A stretch of DNA of 64,000 nt from Nonomuraea rubra (GCF_014207985.1 NZ_JACHMI010000001.1:5811001-5875000); one strand, 5' to 3'. Positions 10,929-19,641 are shown, numbered from the stretch's first letter. Notes: a model not told the origin generated them from the sequence alone. Made by a program: numbers and translations.

Positions 10929-11168
10929 ATGAGCCGGCTCCTCCTGGACGACTACCTGTCCTGGATCGGTGCCGCGCCGCTGGTGACCGCCGAGGAGATC
11001 GTGCTCGCCACGCGGATGGAGGGGTTGCGCAAGCCGGTCAACGACCTGTCGCGTGGCACCACCGTGGCCGACATCGTCACCACCGTCGCCGTCACCGCCG
11101 CGCAGGTGCGCGACAACGAACCCAGCCTTGCCGGGGACGAACTGCCGAAGGTGGCGGAACACTTCTGA
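10929..11168 (+). pseudogene. Fragment resembling sigma-70 region 1.2
   Basis: The reading frame from the ATG at 10929 encodes 79 residues. The first 30 (LLLDDYLSWIGAAPLVTAEE, then IVLATRMEG) resemble sigma-70 region 1.2, whose usual pattern is YLxxIGxxPLLTAEEEVxLAxRIExG. The rest (to AEHF) is not recognisable. A plausible original start with a GAGAAGGGA ribosome-binding site is at 10859, in another frame, so a frameshift near 10920 seems to have broken the gene. It could instead be a small uncharacterised protein. Confidence 0.35.
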
Positions 11169-11311
11169 GACAGCTCCGGGCCAGTGCTCCGGGCCCGGAC
11201 CCACGGGTAGGGCGCCGCAAACTGATGATCGGCGGTTCTGATCCGCGCCATTGCTCTGGGTGCGAGTTCGGCGCGCTCTTCAAACGCCCGGGGAAGGTCT
11301 GCTGGGGCCGT

Positions 11312-11317
11312 TAGGGT
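11312..11317 (+). promoter_or_regulatory. -10 hexamer implying a leaderless SulP transcript
   Basis: TAGGGT ends seven bases before the ATG at 11325, which would put the transcription start at or next to the start codon. No Shine-Dalgarno sequence precedes that ATG. Leaderless mRNAs are common in actinomycetes, and this supports 11325 rather than the upstream GTG at 11316 as the start. Confidence 0.45.
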
Positions 11318-11324
11318 GTGCCGC

Positions 11325-13544
11325 ATGAATATGGCTACACATCGTAGCGTTATGCTAACTCTCAGGCATGACCTCCCGGCGTCGCTTGTGGTCTTCCTCG
11401 TCGCCGTTCCCCTGTCCCTGGGCATCGCCATGGCCGCGGGGGCACCACTGGCGGCCGGGCTGATCGCCGCCATAGCGGGCGGTATCGTCGCGGGCCGGCT
11501 GGGCGGCTCGCCCGTCCAGGTGAGCGGACCCACGGCGAGCCTGACCCTGGTGATCGCCGGCCTGGTGCACACCTACGGTTGGCGCGCCACCTGCCTCATC
11601 ACCATCCTGGCCGGCGCGGTGCAACTGGTGCTCGGGATGTTCAAGGCGGCCCGCGCCGCGCTGGCCGTCTCACCCGCGGTCGTGCACGGCATGCTGGCCG
11701 GGGTCGGCATCATCATCGCCCTCGCCCAGCTCCACGTGGTGCTGGGCGGCAGCCCTCAGCACTCCGCCCTGGCGAACCTGACCCAACTGCCCGGCCAGAT
11801 CGTCGACATGCACGGGCACAAGGTCATGGCCGGTGTGCTCATGATCACCGTCCTGCTGATCTGGAACCGGCTGCCCAAACACATCAGAGCGATCCCGGCC
11901 CCACTGGCGGCACTGCTCGTCGCCGCCGGCATCGCATGGGTGTTCGGCTGGAACGTCACCCGCATCGACCTGTCCGGAGCGATCAGCTCCTGGTCGCCAC
12001 CACAGCTGCCCCAGGGTGACTGGCACCACGTCGCCGGGGCGGCGCTGCTGATCGCGCTGCTGGCCGGGGCCGAATCGCTGCTGTGCTGCGTAGCCACCGA
12101 CCGCATGCATGCCGGGAGTCGCGCCGACCTCGACCGCGAACTGACCGGCCAGGGCGTGGCCAACATGGTCAGCGGCGCCCTGGGCGGCCTGCCAGTAGCC
12201 GGAGTCATCATCCGCAGCACCACCAACATCCGCGCCGGAGCCCGCAGCCGCTGGTCGGCCATCCTGCACGGCCTCTGGGTGCTGCTGTTCGCGCTCTGCC
12301 TGGGCTGGACGATCCAGCTCATCCCGATGGAGGCGCTGGCGGCCCTGCTCGTCTTCACCGGCATCAAGACGATCAGCCTCGGCCACCTCAGGAAGGCGCA
12401 CGGCCACCACGAGGTGCCCGTCTACCTGGTCACCCTGGCCGGAGTGATCCTGATCGGGCTGGCCGAGGGCGTCCTGGCCGGGCTCGCCCTGGCCGCGCTG
12501 CTGGCCCTGCGCCGGCTAACGGGGGTGACGGTCGCCAAGCGGCTGGAGCCGGACGGACGCCTGCACGCCACCGTCTCCGGCTCGCTCACCTTCCTCGGCG
12601 TGCCTCACCTGACTCAGGAACTGCGGACGATCCCCGCCGGCACCGCCGTGGACCTGGACCTGAACATCGACTTCATGGACAACGCCGCCTTCGAGGCGAT
12701 CCACTCCTGGCGCCTGGACCATGAACGCCTGGGCGGCACCGTCACCATCGACGACCTGCACGACGAGTGGTACACGATGGCCGCCGGCGGCAGACGCGTG
12801 TTCCCGGCCAAGAGGCCGCCCAAGCCGGCCGGACGCTGGTGGCTGCCGTGGACGCACCGCCGGACCGCATCGGCCACCACAGCCGTCGAATGCCGGCTCA
12901 CCCGGGGCACGCACGAGTTCCACCGGCGCACGGCCCCGCTGCTACGGCCCATCTTCACCCAACTGGCCGCCAAGCAGCAGCCCACCCACCTGTTCATCAC
13001 CTGCGCCGACTCCAGGATCGTGCCGAGCCTGATCACCTCCAGCGGCCCCGGTGACCTGTTCACCGTGCGCAACATCGGCAACCTGGTGCCGCGTGCCGGC
13101 TCGCAGCCGGGCGACGACTCGGTGACGGCCGCCATCGAATACGCCACCGGTGTGCTGAAGGTGCACACCATCACCGTCTGCGGACACTCCGGTTGCGGCG
13201 CGATGGCCGCCCTGCTCAGCGGCCCGGCGACCACGGCCGGCCTGCCACACCTGGCCCGCTGGCTCCGGCACGGCGACCCCAGCCTGACCCGGATCGGCGC
13301 AGACAAGGCCGAGCAGCACCACGACGCCGCCCTGGATCTGCTCTGCCGGATGAATGTCCAGCAGCAACTGGAGAACCTGAGGACCTACCGCAACGTCGAT
13401 GAACAGGTCGAGGCCGGGGCGCTGAAGCTGGTGGGCCTCTACTTCGACATCGCCTCAGCCCAGGTCTCCGTGCTGTCCCCTCCGACATCCGGCTTCCCGG
13501 CAAGCACAGGGACGCGTCGTCCACCCGAGCCAAGCCAACCTTGA
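11325..13544 (+). CDS. SulP transporter-STAS-beta carbonic anhydrase fusion
   Basis: About 739 residues with three parts. Residues about 15-405 are a SulP (SLC26-like) anion transporter with ten or more membrane helices, including PVQVSGPTASLTLVIAG and the ATDRMHAGSRADLDRELTGQG loop. Residues about 412-490 form a STAS domain. Residues about 520-720 are a beta-class carbonic anhydrase with zinc ligands in ITCADSR (near 557) and GHSGCGAM (near 619). M. tuberculosis Rv3273 has the same architecture. Coupling of bicarbonate transport to CO2/HCO3- interconversion is the likely role. A second, free-standing carbonic anhydrase is encoded 1.3 kb downstream. Confidence 0.93.
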   Translation: MNMATHRSVMLTLRHDLPASLVVFLVAVPLSLGIAMAAGAPLAAGLIAAIAGGIVAGRLGGSPVQVSGPTASLTLVIAGLVHTYGWRATCLITILAGAVQLVLGMFKAARAALAVSPAVVHGMLAGVGIIIALAQLHVVLGGSPQHSALANLTQLPGQIVDMHGHKVMAGVLMITVLLIWNRLPKHIRAIPAPLAALLVAAGIAWVFGWNVTRIDLSGAISSWSPPQLPQGDWHHVAGAALLIALLAGAESLLCCVATDRMHAGSRADLDRELTGQGVANMVSGALGGLPVAGVIIRSTTNIRAGARSRWSAILHGLWVLLFALCLGWTIQLIPMEALAALLVFTGIKTISLGHLRKAHGHHEVPVYLVTLAGVILIGLAEGVLAGLALAALLALRRLTGVTVAKRLEPDGRLHATVSGSLTFLGVPHLTQELRTIPAGTAVDLDLNIDFMDNAAFEAIHSWRLDHERLGGTVTIDDLHDEWYTMAAGGRRVFPAKRPPKPAGRWWLPWTHRRTASATTAVECRLTRGTHEFHRRTAPLLRPIFTQLAAKQQPTHLFITCADSRIVPSLITSSGPGDLFTVRNIGNLVPRAGSQPGDDSVTAAIEYATGVLKVHTITVCGHSGCGAMAALLSGPATTAGLPHLARWLRHGDPSLTRIGADKAEQHHDAALDLLCRMNVQQQLENLRTYRNVDEQVEAGALKLVGLYFDIASAQVSVLSPPTSGFPASTGTRRPPEPSQP

Positions 13545-13716
13545 CCAGATCAGCCTGGTCGGGCACGGCTTCCTCGTTCTTCCCGCCGGCCGCGGTTTGC
13601 CCATGCCGCCTGCGCTGGAGGGATCAACCGTACTGGTTCGAGGAGTGCTGCACAGGCCGGGAGCCTGCGCGCCAAGGCCAGACGCCATGCGGCGGCGTGG
13701 CTGGCGTCGGCGCCGG

Positions 13717-14709
13717 TCACGCAGACGGTCGGGGCCCGGCGGCTCGGCGTAGCCGGTTGGCGATCGCGACTCCCAGCCCCTGCTCTGCCGGCGGGGATGC
13801 GATGATGACGTCGCAGCCTCGCTGGTCGAGTTCGCGCAGGAAGGCGTACAGCCCGCGCGCGTAGGCGGCCATCGAAGCGGGCAGCGCCACCACGGCGTGC
13901 GCCTTCACCTCGGCGTCGGCGAAGGCGGGGGGAAGAAGGACGCCCACCTGACGTCCCGTCTCCTGCACTCGTTCCGCTTCGGCGACCACGTTCTCGGGCT
14001 CGACCAGGACGACCCGGGCCCGCGGCGCGTAGTGCGAGGGATGCTGGCCCGGCACTCGTACCGGGCTCGTGGCGGGGACCGCGAGCGGGCGCCCCAGCAC
14101 TGCTTCGAGGTCTTCGCGCGTCACTCCGCCGGGCCGCAGGACGCTCGGGATGTCGCCCGTGGCGTCGACGATGGTCGACTCGACGCCGACGTGGCAGGGG
14201 CCGCCGTCCAGCACGAGGTCGACGGCATCACCGAGCTCGGCGCGGACGTGGGCGGCCGTGGTGGGGCTGACCGAGCCGAAGCGGTTGGCCGACGGGGCTG
14301 CGATACCGTCGTCGAAGGCCGACAGCAGCGCGAGCGCGACAGGATGGGCGGGCACGCGCACGGCCACCGTTTCCAAACCGCCGGTCGCTTCCAAGGCCAC
14401 TCGGCGGCCGCGCCGCAGGACCAGCGTCAGCGGTCCCGGCCAGAAGCGCTCGGCCAGCAGGCGCGCCCTTGCGGGCACCTCCTCGACCCAGTCGCCCAGT
14501 TGCTCCGCGCCGCCGAGGTGGACGATCAGCGGGTGGGAGGGCGGACGGCCCTTGGCCTGGAAGATCCGCGCGACGGCGGCGCCGTCGGCGGCGTTGGCGC
14601 CCAGACCGTAGACGGTTTCGGTCGGAAAGGCCACCAGGCCTCCGCCGCGTAGCACCCCGGCCGCCCTGTCGATGGCCAGCGTGTCGATGTCACCAGGTCT
14701 TACCGTCAC
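13717..14709 (-). CDS. L-threonylcarbamoyladenylate synthase (Sua5/YwlC/TsaC family)
   Basis: About 330 residues from a GTG at 14709, chosen because AGGAGG lies 9 bases upstream. It has the YrdC-like domain: AFPTETVYGLGANA, IFQAKGRPPSHPLIVH, FWPGPLTLVL, and a PSANRFGSVSPT segment, ending about residue 200. A C-terminal Sua5 domain follows after the HPSHYAP linker. The enzyme makes threonylcarbamoyl-AMP from threonine, bicarbonate and ATP for the t6A37 modification of ANN-decoding tRNAs. Its bicarbonate requirement is interesting beside two carbonic anhydrase genes, though the position may be chance. In many actinomycetes the essential copy is near prmC/rho, so this may be a second, Sua5-type copy. 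Confidence 0.93.
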   Translation of the reverse strand: MTVRPGDIDTLAIDRAAGVLRGGGLVAFPTETVYGLGANAADGAAVARIFQAKGRPPSHPLIVHLGGAEQLGDWVEEVPARARLLAERFWPGPLTLVLRRGRRVALEATGGLETVAVRVPAHPVALALLSAFDDGIAAPSANRFGSVSPTTAAHVRAELGDAVDLVLDGGPCHVGVESTIVDATGDIPSVLRPGGVTREDLEAVLGRPLAVPATSPVRVPGQHPSHYAPRARVVLVEPENVVAEAERVQETGRQVGVLLPPAFADAEVKAHAVVALPASMAAYARGLYAFLRELDQRGCDVIIASPPAEQGLGVAIANRLRRAAGPRPSA

Positions 14710-14820
14710 GCTAGCAATCCTCCTACTGGTCTCTGCCGCCACCTTCCACGCACGATGATCAGTGACGAACCGGCGCCCCGCCCGCAAGGTAGGACGGCCG
14801 GCAGCGGGTTTTCACCGTAT

Positions 14821-15453
14821 TCAGACGGCAGCACCGCTCAGGCCGTGCGCGGCGACCAGATGCGCGCTGCCGTCGGCCAGCCTATACGACAGCCCCACCA
14901 CCGCCAGCCGGCCATCGGCCACCCGCTCGGCCAGGACACGAGAACGTTCCAGCAGCAGGTCGACGCTGTGCCGGATGTGCTCATGCAGGATCTGGTCGGC
15001 CTGGTCATGTCCGGCGGCGCGGGCCGCCAGCACGCTCGGCATCACCCGCTCGACCACGTCACGGACGAAACCGGCCGGTGTGCTGCCGCCATCGGCGGCG
15101 GCACAGGCCGCTGCGATGGCCCCGCACGAGTCATGGCCCAAGACCACGACCAGCGGGCAGCCCAGCACGCTCACCCCGTACTCGATGCTGCCGAGCACCT
15201 CCGTACCGGCCACGTGCCCGGCCGTGCGGACCACGAACAGATCACCCAGCCCCCGATCGAAGATGATCTCGGCGGCCAGCCGGGAATCGGAGCACCCGAA
15301 CAGGACCGCGAACGGGCTCTGCGCCGGCGCGATCCCGGCGCGGCGGGCGGCGTCCTGGTTGGGATGCTCCGGCGTGCCGGCAACGAACCGCTGGTTGCCC
15401 TCCAGCAGCATCGCGACGGCATCATCGGGCGTCAACGTCAGGATCTCAGCCAT
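14821..15453 (-). CDS. Beta-class carbonic anhydrase
   Basis: A 210-residue enzyme with the complete zinc site of beta carbonic anhydrases: Cys and Asp in GCSDSR, and His and Cys in GHDSCGA. The N-terminus (PDDAVAMLLEGNQRFVAG) and the FVVRTAGH segment are family hallmarks. It interconverts CO2 and bicarbonate in the cytoplasm. ATG start. It lies between tsaC and a decayed quinone oxidoreductase and is not obviously in an operon. Confidence 0.95.
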   Translation of the reverse strand: MAEILTLTPDDAVAMLLEGNQRFVAGTPEHPNQDAARRAGIAPAQSPFAVLFGCSDSRLAAEIIFDRGLGDLFVVRTAGHVAGTEVLGSIEYGVSVLGCPLVVVLGHDSCGAIAAACAAADGGSTPAGFVRDVVERVMPSVLAARAAGHDQADQILHEHIRHSVDLLLERSRVLAERVADGRLAVVGLSYRLADGSAHLVAAHGLSGAAV

Positions 15454-15519
15454 GACGGCAGGCTACCGCGACTCCTGAACCGGCTCCGCGCAGGCAACCG
15501 CCAGCACTTTCCTCAACGT

Positions 15520-15930
15520 GCAGGAGCCTCCATTCTCTCCACGCAGACGAGGTGGGTGCGCGGCGCTGCTGGACGTCAAGCCGGCCCGCCTCGACCAGCT
15601 CGGCGATCGTCGCCATCGCGGCGTTGCCCGGCTCGACGAGGACGAAGCCCGCCCAGATACCGCGATCCCCGGCCTGGCGATAGGGAGGTCCTCGTCAGGC
15701 TCCGGGTTGAGCTGGGCGAGGGTGCCGCCGTTCCGTAACGTCTGCGGGGAACGCGCCCCGTAGTCGCCACCGATGCTGGCGATGACCAGGTCGACGTCGC
15801 GGACCGTTTCGGCGAAGTCCTCCTCGGTGTAGTCGATCACCTCGTCGGCGCCCAGCGCATGGACGAAGGCGTGCTGGGACCTACGAGCGGTACCGATCAC
15901 GTACGCGCCGAGATGCTTGGCGGTGACCGG
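15520..15930 (-). pseudogene. NADPH:quinone oxidoreductase fragment
   Basis: On the minus strand, from about 15924, the translation reads TAKHLGAYVIGTARRSQHAF, then LGADEVIDYTEEDFAETV and GGTLAQLNPEPDED: the nucleotide-binding half of a medium-chain (MDR) quinone oxidoreductase. The N-terminal catalytic domain is absent. The remaining C-terminus changes frame around 15670, after which the homologous stretch reads FVLVEPGNAAMATIAELVEAG in another frame. There is no start codon in the homologous part. Confidence 0.6.
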
Positions 15931-15934
15931 CGAT

Positions 15935-16182
15935 CTGGCCCCAGCCGGAAACCCTGTCTGAGGCACTGTCCGGCATCGAGCGGGCCTTCCTGTTCCTTGT
16001 CTTCCAGGGGGTCGACGGGTTCCTCGACGTGGGTCGACGATCACGTCAACCTGCTCACCGCAAGAGTCGGCAAGCACACAGAGGTCCTGCCGACGGTCGA
16101 ACAGGTCACCGGCAGACCGCCCTTCACCTACGCGCAGTGGGTCGCCGACCATGCCGCCGCCTTCGGCGCGGCGTCGGCCTGA
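15935..16182 (+). pseudogene. NmrA-like NAD(P)-binding protein fragment
   Basis: Two short stretches on the plus strand match NmrA-type NAD(P)H-binding proteins in the right order: PETLSEALSGIERAFLF (15940-16010) and, in a different frame, DDHVNLLTARVG plus PPFTYAQWVADHAAAFG near the C-terminus. The roughly 150 residues normally between them are missing. It overlaps the quinone oxidoreductase relic on the other strand only at its edge. Confidence 0.5.
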
Positions 16183-16184
16183 CG

Positions 16185-16273
16185 GGCGGGCAGGCTGCGG
16201 CGAGGTCGAGGTAGGAGTCCACGACGCGGCCGTTCTTCTCGGTGCATCGGCGGAGCTTGCCGGAGCCGTTCAT
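16185..16273 (-). pseudogene. IS5-like transposase C-terminal scrap
   Basis: The minus-strand translation from 16273 contains GKLRRCTEKNGRVVDSYLDL, resembling the C-terminal region of IS5-family DDE transposases, where an RRCTE.....V..YL.LA pattern precedes the last helix. Only about 30 codons remain. The fragment suggests that a lost insertion sequence produced some of the deletions seen here. Confidence 0.4.
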
Positions 16274-16311
16274 GGAGGAGGGTGGGTGGATCCGAACAGC
16301 TTGACAGTGGG

Positions 16312-16327
16312 CAATATCTAGATATTG
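16312..16327. promoter_or_regulatory. Perfect palindrome, likely TetR autoregulatory operator
   Basis: CAATATCTAGATATTG is a perfect 16-bp palindrome 28 bases upstream of the TetR start at 16355 and immediately downstream of a TTGACA -35-like hexamer (16301-16306). A further half-related AATATTG lies at 16342. Its AT-rich composition stands out in this DNA, and its position fits repression of the TetR-ABC operon. Confidence 0.6.
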
Positions 16328-16354
16328 GAAGCAATAATCGAATATTGTCTAGTC

Positions 16355-16984
16355 ATGGATCGAGACAGAGCGCTTGACGACCTCACCGCCCGGGCTCGCA
16401 TCAGGGATGCGGCGCTGGCGCAGTTCGCCGAGCACGGGATCAAGGCAACCAGGCTGCAGGACGTCGCCCGCGCGGCCGGCGTCTCGATCGGTCTGGTGCA
16501 GCACCACTACGGCACCAAGGACGGGCTGCGCGACGCTTGCGACTCCTACGTGCTGGAGCGGCTCGTCCAGCGCGCCAGGGACGAGGCGGCCAAACCCGAT
16601 CCGGGCGGCCTGGCCGCCCTGTACGAGGGCAGCGAGCTGATGGTGCGCTACCTGGCCCGTGCCCTGGCAGAGGGCTCGCCGGCGGCGGAGGAGTTCTTCG
16701 CGGGCGCGGCCCGGGTCACCGAGGAGTTCCTCACCAGCACCTGGCCCGATCGTTTTCCGCCGGGCTCGGCCAAGGCACGCGACGCCGCCGCCGTGATGAG
16801 CGCGATGCATGCCGGGACGATCGTCCTGCACCCCTACCTGAGCCGCCGCATGGGCGTGGACGTGCTGGCCCGCGAGCACACCACCGCCATCGGCGCGGCC
16901 ATGGCCGAGGTGTACACGGCCATGGGTGAGTTCGCCCGGTCCGAGGCCGGGCGCCGGCTGACCGAGGAGCACGGCGATGACTGA
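16355..16984 (+). CDS. TetR-family transcriptional regulator of the downstream ABC exporter
   Basis: About 209 residues from the ATG at 16355. The N-terminal helix-turn-helix reads [20 protein letters not shown] and [17 protein letters not shown], and the C-terminal domain is helical and diverged, as usual for ligand-binding TetR regulators. Its 3' end overlaps the ABC ATPase start by 8 bases, so regulator and exporter are cotranscribed. The palindrome just upstream is the likely operator, giving a ligand-inducible, autoregulated efflux operon. Confidence 0.92.
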   Translation: MDRDRALDDLTARARIRDAALAQFAEHGIKATRLQDVARAAGVSIGLVQHHYGTKDGLRDACDSYVLERLVQRARDEAAKPDPGGLAALYEGSELMVRYLARALAEGSPAAEEFFAGAARVTEEFLTSTWPDRFPPGSAKARDAAAVMSAMHAGTIVLHPYLSRRMGVDVLAREHTTAIGAAMAEVYTAMGEFARSEAGRRLTEEHGDD

Positions 16985-17873
16985 CCCGATCGAGATCACC
17001 GGCCTGGTCAAGACCTACGGCCGCACCCGCGCCCTGGACGGCCTGGACCTCACCGTGCGCCAGGGCGAGGTGCACGGCTTCCTCGGCCCGAACGGCAGCG
17101 GGAAGACCACCACGTTACGCGTCCTGCTCGGGCTGCTGCGCACCGACGCCGGCCACGTCCGCCTGCTCGGCGGCGACCCCTGGCGGCAGGCCGTCGAGCT
17201 GCACCGCAGGCTCGCCTACGTTCCCGGCGACGTCACACTGTGGCCGAACCTGACCGGGGGAGAGGTGATCGACGTGCTGGCCAGGCTGCGCGGCGGCGTC
17301 TCCCCGGCCCGGCGGGCGGAGCTGATCGAGCGCTTCGCGCTGGACCCCGGCAAGCAGACACGCACCTACTCCAAGGGCAACCGGCAGAAGGTCGCCCTGA
17401 TCGCAGCCTTTGCCTGCGACGCCGAGCTGCTGCTCCTGGACGAGCCGACCTCCGGGCTCGACCCGCTGATGGAGGCCGTCTTCCGCGACTGCGTGACGCA
17501 GGCCCAGGCAGGCGGCCGGACGGTGCTCCTGTCCAGCCACCTCCTGTCAGAGGTCGAGGCGCTGTGCGACCGGGTGTCGATCATCCGCGCCGGACGTACC
17601 GTCGAGGCCGGCACCCTGGCCGAACTGCGTCACCTGACCCGCACCTCCATCACCGCCACCCTGCCCGGGCCGCCCGACGGGCTCGCCGGCCTGCCCGGGG
17701 TGCACGACCTGACCATGACGGCGGACGGCCGGGTGCACTGCCAGGTCGACAGCGCCGCGCTGGCAGGGGTGCTGGCCCGGCTGGCCGCCCTCGGAGTCCG
17801 CGACCTGACCGCGCAGCCGCCCACGCTGGAGGAGCTGTTCCTGCGCCACTACGAGACGAAGGCGGCGGCCTGA
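16977..17873 (+). CDS. ABC exporter ATP-binding protein
   Basis: A 298-residue ATPase with Walker [10 protein letters not shown], signature YSKGNRQK, Walker [13 protein letters not shown] and a LLSSHLLSE switch. After about residue 215 there is a C-terminal extension (ending ELFLRHYE) typical of DrrA/CcmA-like drug exporters, which pair with a large two-module permease. That permease is the next gene. Translation is coupled to the TetR gene by overlap. Confidence 0.95.
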   Translation: MTDPIEITGLVKTYGRTRALDGLDLTVRQGEVHGFLGPNGSGKTTTLRVLLGLLRTDAGHVRLLGGDPWRQAVELHRRLAYVPGDVTLWPNLTGGEVIDVLARLRGGVSPARRAELIERFALDPGKQTRTYSKGNRQKVALIAAFACDAELLLLDEPTSGLDPLMEAVFRDCVTQAQAGGRTVLLSSHLLSEVEALCDRVSIIRAGRTVEAGTLAELRHLTRTSITATLPGPPDGLAGLPGVHDLTMTADGRVHCQVDSAALAGVLARLAALGVRDLTAQPPTLEELFLRHYETKAAA

Positions 17874-17896
17874 GATGGCGGGGCCTGAGATGGCGG
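17867..17896. repeat. 15-bp perfect tandem duplication spanning a start codon
   Basis: GGCCTGAGATGGCGG is repeated exactly at 17867-17881 and 17882-17896. The unit contains the ATPase stop codon (first copy) and the permease start codon, so the permease has two in-frame ATGs and begins MAGPEMAGTG. The duplication preserves frame and coupling. It is probably a recent slippage event. Confidence 0.8.
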
Positions 17897-19449
17897 GTAC
17901 GGGCGCGCTGGTGCGGCTGATCCTGCGACGCGACCGGATCTGGCTGGCGCTGTGGGTGGTGCTCATCGCGGCCTTCGTGTACGGCACCGTCAGCACGATC
18001 GGCACCCTGATGCCGACCGTCGAAGCGCGCCGCGAGTATGCCGTGCAGATCGCTGCCAATCCTGCGGTGCTGCTCATCCAGGGGCCGGCGTACGACCTGA
18101 GCGTGGGCGCGATCGCAGCGCAGCAGCGTGCAGCCGCCACCATGATCTTCGCCGCCCTCGGCAGCGTGCTGTTCCTGGTCCGCCACACCCGTTCGGACGA
18201 GCAGGCCGGCCGGCGCGATCTGATCGGCGCCGCGCCGGTCGGCAGGCACGCGCCGCTGACCGCCGCGTTGGCGGTGGTCCTCGTGGCGGACGCGCTCCTG
18301 GCCGTGCTGATCACGGCCGTGCTGGCGGGCGCGGGCATGCCGGTCGCCGGCTCGCTGGCATGGGGCCTGATCGCGGCCTGCGGGGGATGGGTGGCCGCCG
18401 GGATGGCGGCGGTCGGCGTACAGGTGACGCCGGGCGCGCGGCCGGCCGGGCTCGGCACGCTCGGCCTGTTCTTCGCCCTGTACCTGCTGCGGGGCGTGTC
18501 CGACGTGGCCGCTCCCTGGCTCGGCTGGGCGGTGCCGACCGGCTGGCTGCTGCGCGCCCGGCCGTTCGCCGGCGAGCGGTGGTGGGTCTTCGTCCTGGCC
18601 GCGGCCCTGGCGGCGGTGCTGGTCGCGCTGGCGTACCGGCTGGCCGGGAGGCGGGACGTGGGCGCCGGGCTGCTGCCCGAACGTGCGGGGCCGATCGCCG
18701 CGGCCGGGTGGCTGCGCACCCCGCTGGCGCTCGCCTGGCGGACACAGCGGGCCACGGCGGTCGCGTGGCTGGTCGCGGCGGTGCTGTTCGGGCTGGCGCT
18801 CGGGTTCGGCGGTCGGGAGGCGGTGGAGGAGTTCGGCGGCAGCACTGGGCTGGCGGCGTGGGCGGCCCGCATGGGCTCCGCGGCCGATCCCGCTCAGGTG
18901 TTCTACGGACTGGTCATCTACGTGTTCGGCGCGTACACCGTGTCCCTGTACACCCTGCTGGCCGTGTCCCGGCTGTGGCACGAGGAGGCGGGCGGCATCG
19001 CGGAGACGGTGCTGGCCGGGCCCACCGGGCGGCTGCGCTGGGCCGTCGGGCACCTGCTGGTCGCCCTCGCTGTGCCCGCCGCCCTTCTGACCGTCGTCGG
19101 CCTCCTGTGCGGCCTTGGCTCCGGCGACGTGGGGGGCCTGCTCGCGCTCACCCTGCCGCTGCTTCCGGCCGTCTGGGTCCTCACCGGAGTCACGGTCGCC
19201 GCCTACGGTCTGCTCGGCCGGGCCGGGGCGATCGCCGCCTGGGCGGTATTCGGCCTGGTGGTGGCGCTGGAGTTCGGCTGGGAGATCGGCCTGGTCACGG
19301 ACGAGGCCTTCCGGCTCTCGCCCTTCGCCCACGTCCACTACTCGGCCCTGGCCGACCCCGGACCTGCCACCGCCGCCGCGCTCACCGTCGTGGCGGGAGT
19401 TTTCACAGCCTTGGGGCTGACCGCCCTCGGCCGCCGGGACATCGGGTAG
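17875..19449 (+). CDS. ABC exporter permease (two-module, about 12 helices)
   Basis: A 524-residue membrane protein with two similar halves of about six hydrophobic helices each, as in the large permeases that pair with a single ATPase in TetR-controlled antibiotic and multidrug exporters. The loop FLVRHTRSDEQAGRRDLIGA in the first half is matched by SRLWHEEAGGIAETVLAGPT in the second, a known internal repeat of this family. The start is duplicated; the second ATG at 17890 may equally be used. Substrate unknown. Confidence 0.9.
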   Translation: MAGPEMAGTGALVRLILRRDRIWLALWVVLIAAFVYGTVSTIGTLMPTVEARREYAVQIAANPAVLLIQGPAYDLSVGAIAAQQRAAATMIFAALGSVLFLVRHTRSDEQAGRRDLIGAAPVGRHAPLTAALAVVLVADALLAVLITAVLAGAGMPVAGSLAWGLIAACGGWVAAGMAAVGVQVTPGARPAGLGTLGLFFALYLLRGVSDVAAPWLGWAVPTGWLLRARPFAGERWWVFVLAAALAAVLVALAYRLAGRRDVGAGLLPERAGPIAAAGWLRTPLALAWRTQRATAVAWLVAAVLFGLALGFGGREAVEEFGGSTGLAAWAARMGSAADPAQVFYGLVIYVFGAYTVSLYTLLAVSRLWHEEAGGIAETVLAGPTGRLRWAVGHLLVALAVPAALLTVVGLLCGLGSGDVGGLLALTLPLLPAVWVLTGVTVAAYGLLGRAGAIAAWAVFGLVVALEFGWEIGLVTDEAFRLSPFAHVHYSALADPGPATAAALTVVAGVFTALGLTALGRRDIG

Positions 19450-19541
19450 GCGGGATGGTCTGCCTTCCCGGGGCCGCCGCCTTGGCTCGGTAGCGGGGCG
19501 CCCGTCAAGGAGGCGTCTGTCGTCGTGACGGCGCCCCCTGT

Positions 19542-19577
19542 TAGGGTGGGCGCGGTGTGCCGGGAAGTCTGGTCGGC
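19542..19577 (+). promoter_or_regulatory. Extended -10 promoter plus 19-nt leader element, copy A (Na+/H+ antiporter)
   Basis: The -10 hexamer TAGGGT (19542-19547), preceded by TGT, is followed after 11 bases by GCCGGGAAGTCTGGTCGGC (19559-19577). The same arrangement occurs at four other places in the window. The element's ends can pair (GCCG with CGGC), leaving an 11-nt loop, and would lie 5-6 nt from the predicted 5' end of the mRNA. It is 63 bases upstream of the antiporter start. No good -35 hexamer is visible. Confidence 0.7.
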
Positions 19578-19614
19578 AAGATCGTGCAAGCTGTTCCGAC
19601 TGGAAGGCCGTTCC

Positions 19615-19641
19615 ATGACGACCCCCCCGCGGCGCCCCTGA
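19615..19641 (+). CDS. Eight-residue leader peptide (uORF) overlapping the antiporter start
   Basis: An ATG at 19615, with GGAAGG seven bases upstream, opens the frame MTTPPRRP and stops at a TGA (19639-19641) that overlaps the antiporter's ATG as TGATG. The antiporter's own start has no Shine-Dalgarno sequence, so its translation probably depends on termination at this uORF. The proline-rich run is the sort of sequence that slows ribosomes. Alternatively the antiporter might use an in-frame GTG further upstream, which lacks a binding site. Confidence 0.5.
   Translation: MTTPPRRP

Noticed and set aside
13545..13716. Open frame on the plus strand reading ISLVGHGFLVLPAGRGLP
   Set aside because: Codon usage is plausible but there is no start and no family I recognise; too short to call.
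19557..19640. N-terminal extension of the antiporter beginning MPGSLVG
   Set aside because: The PGSLVG peptide is just the translated 19-nt leader element, which also appears in frame-unrelated positions at the other four copies; it is not protein sequence.
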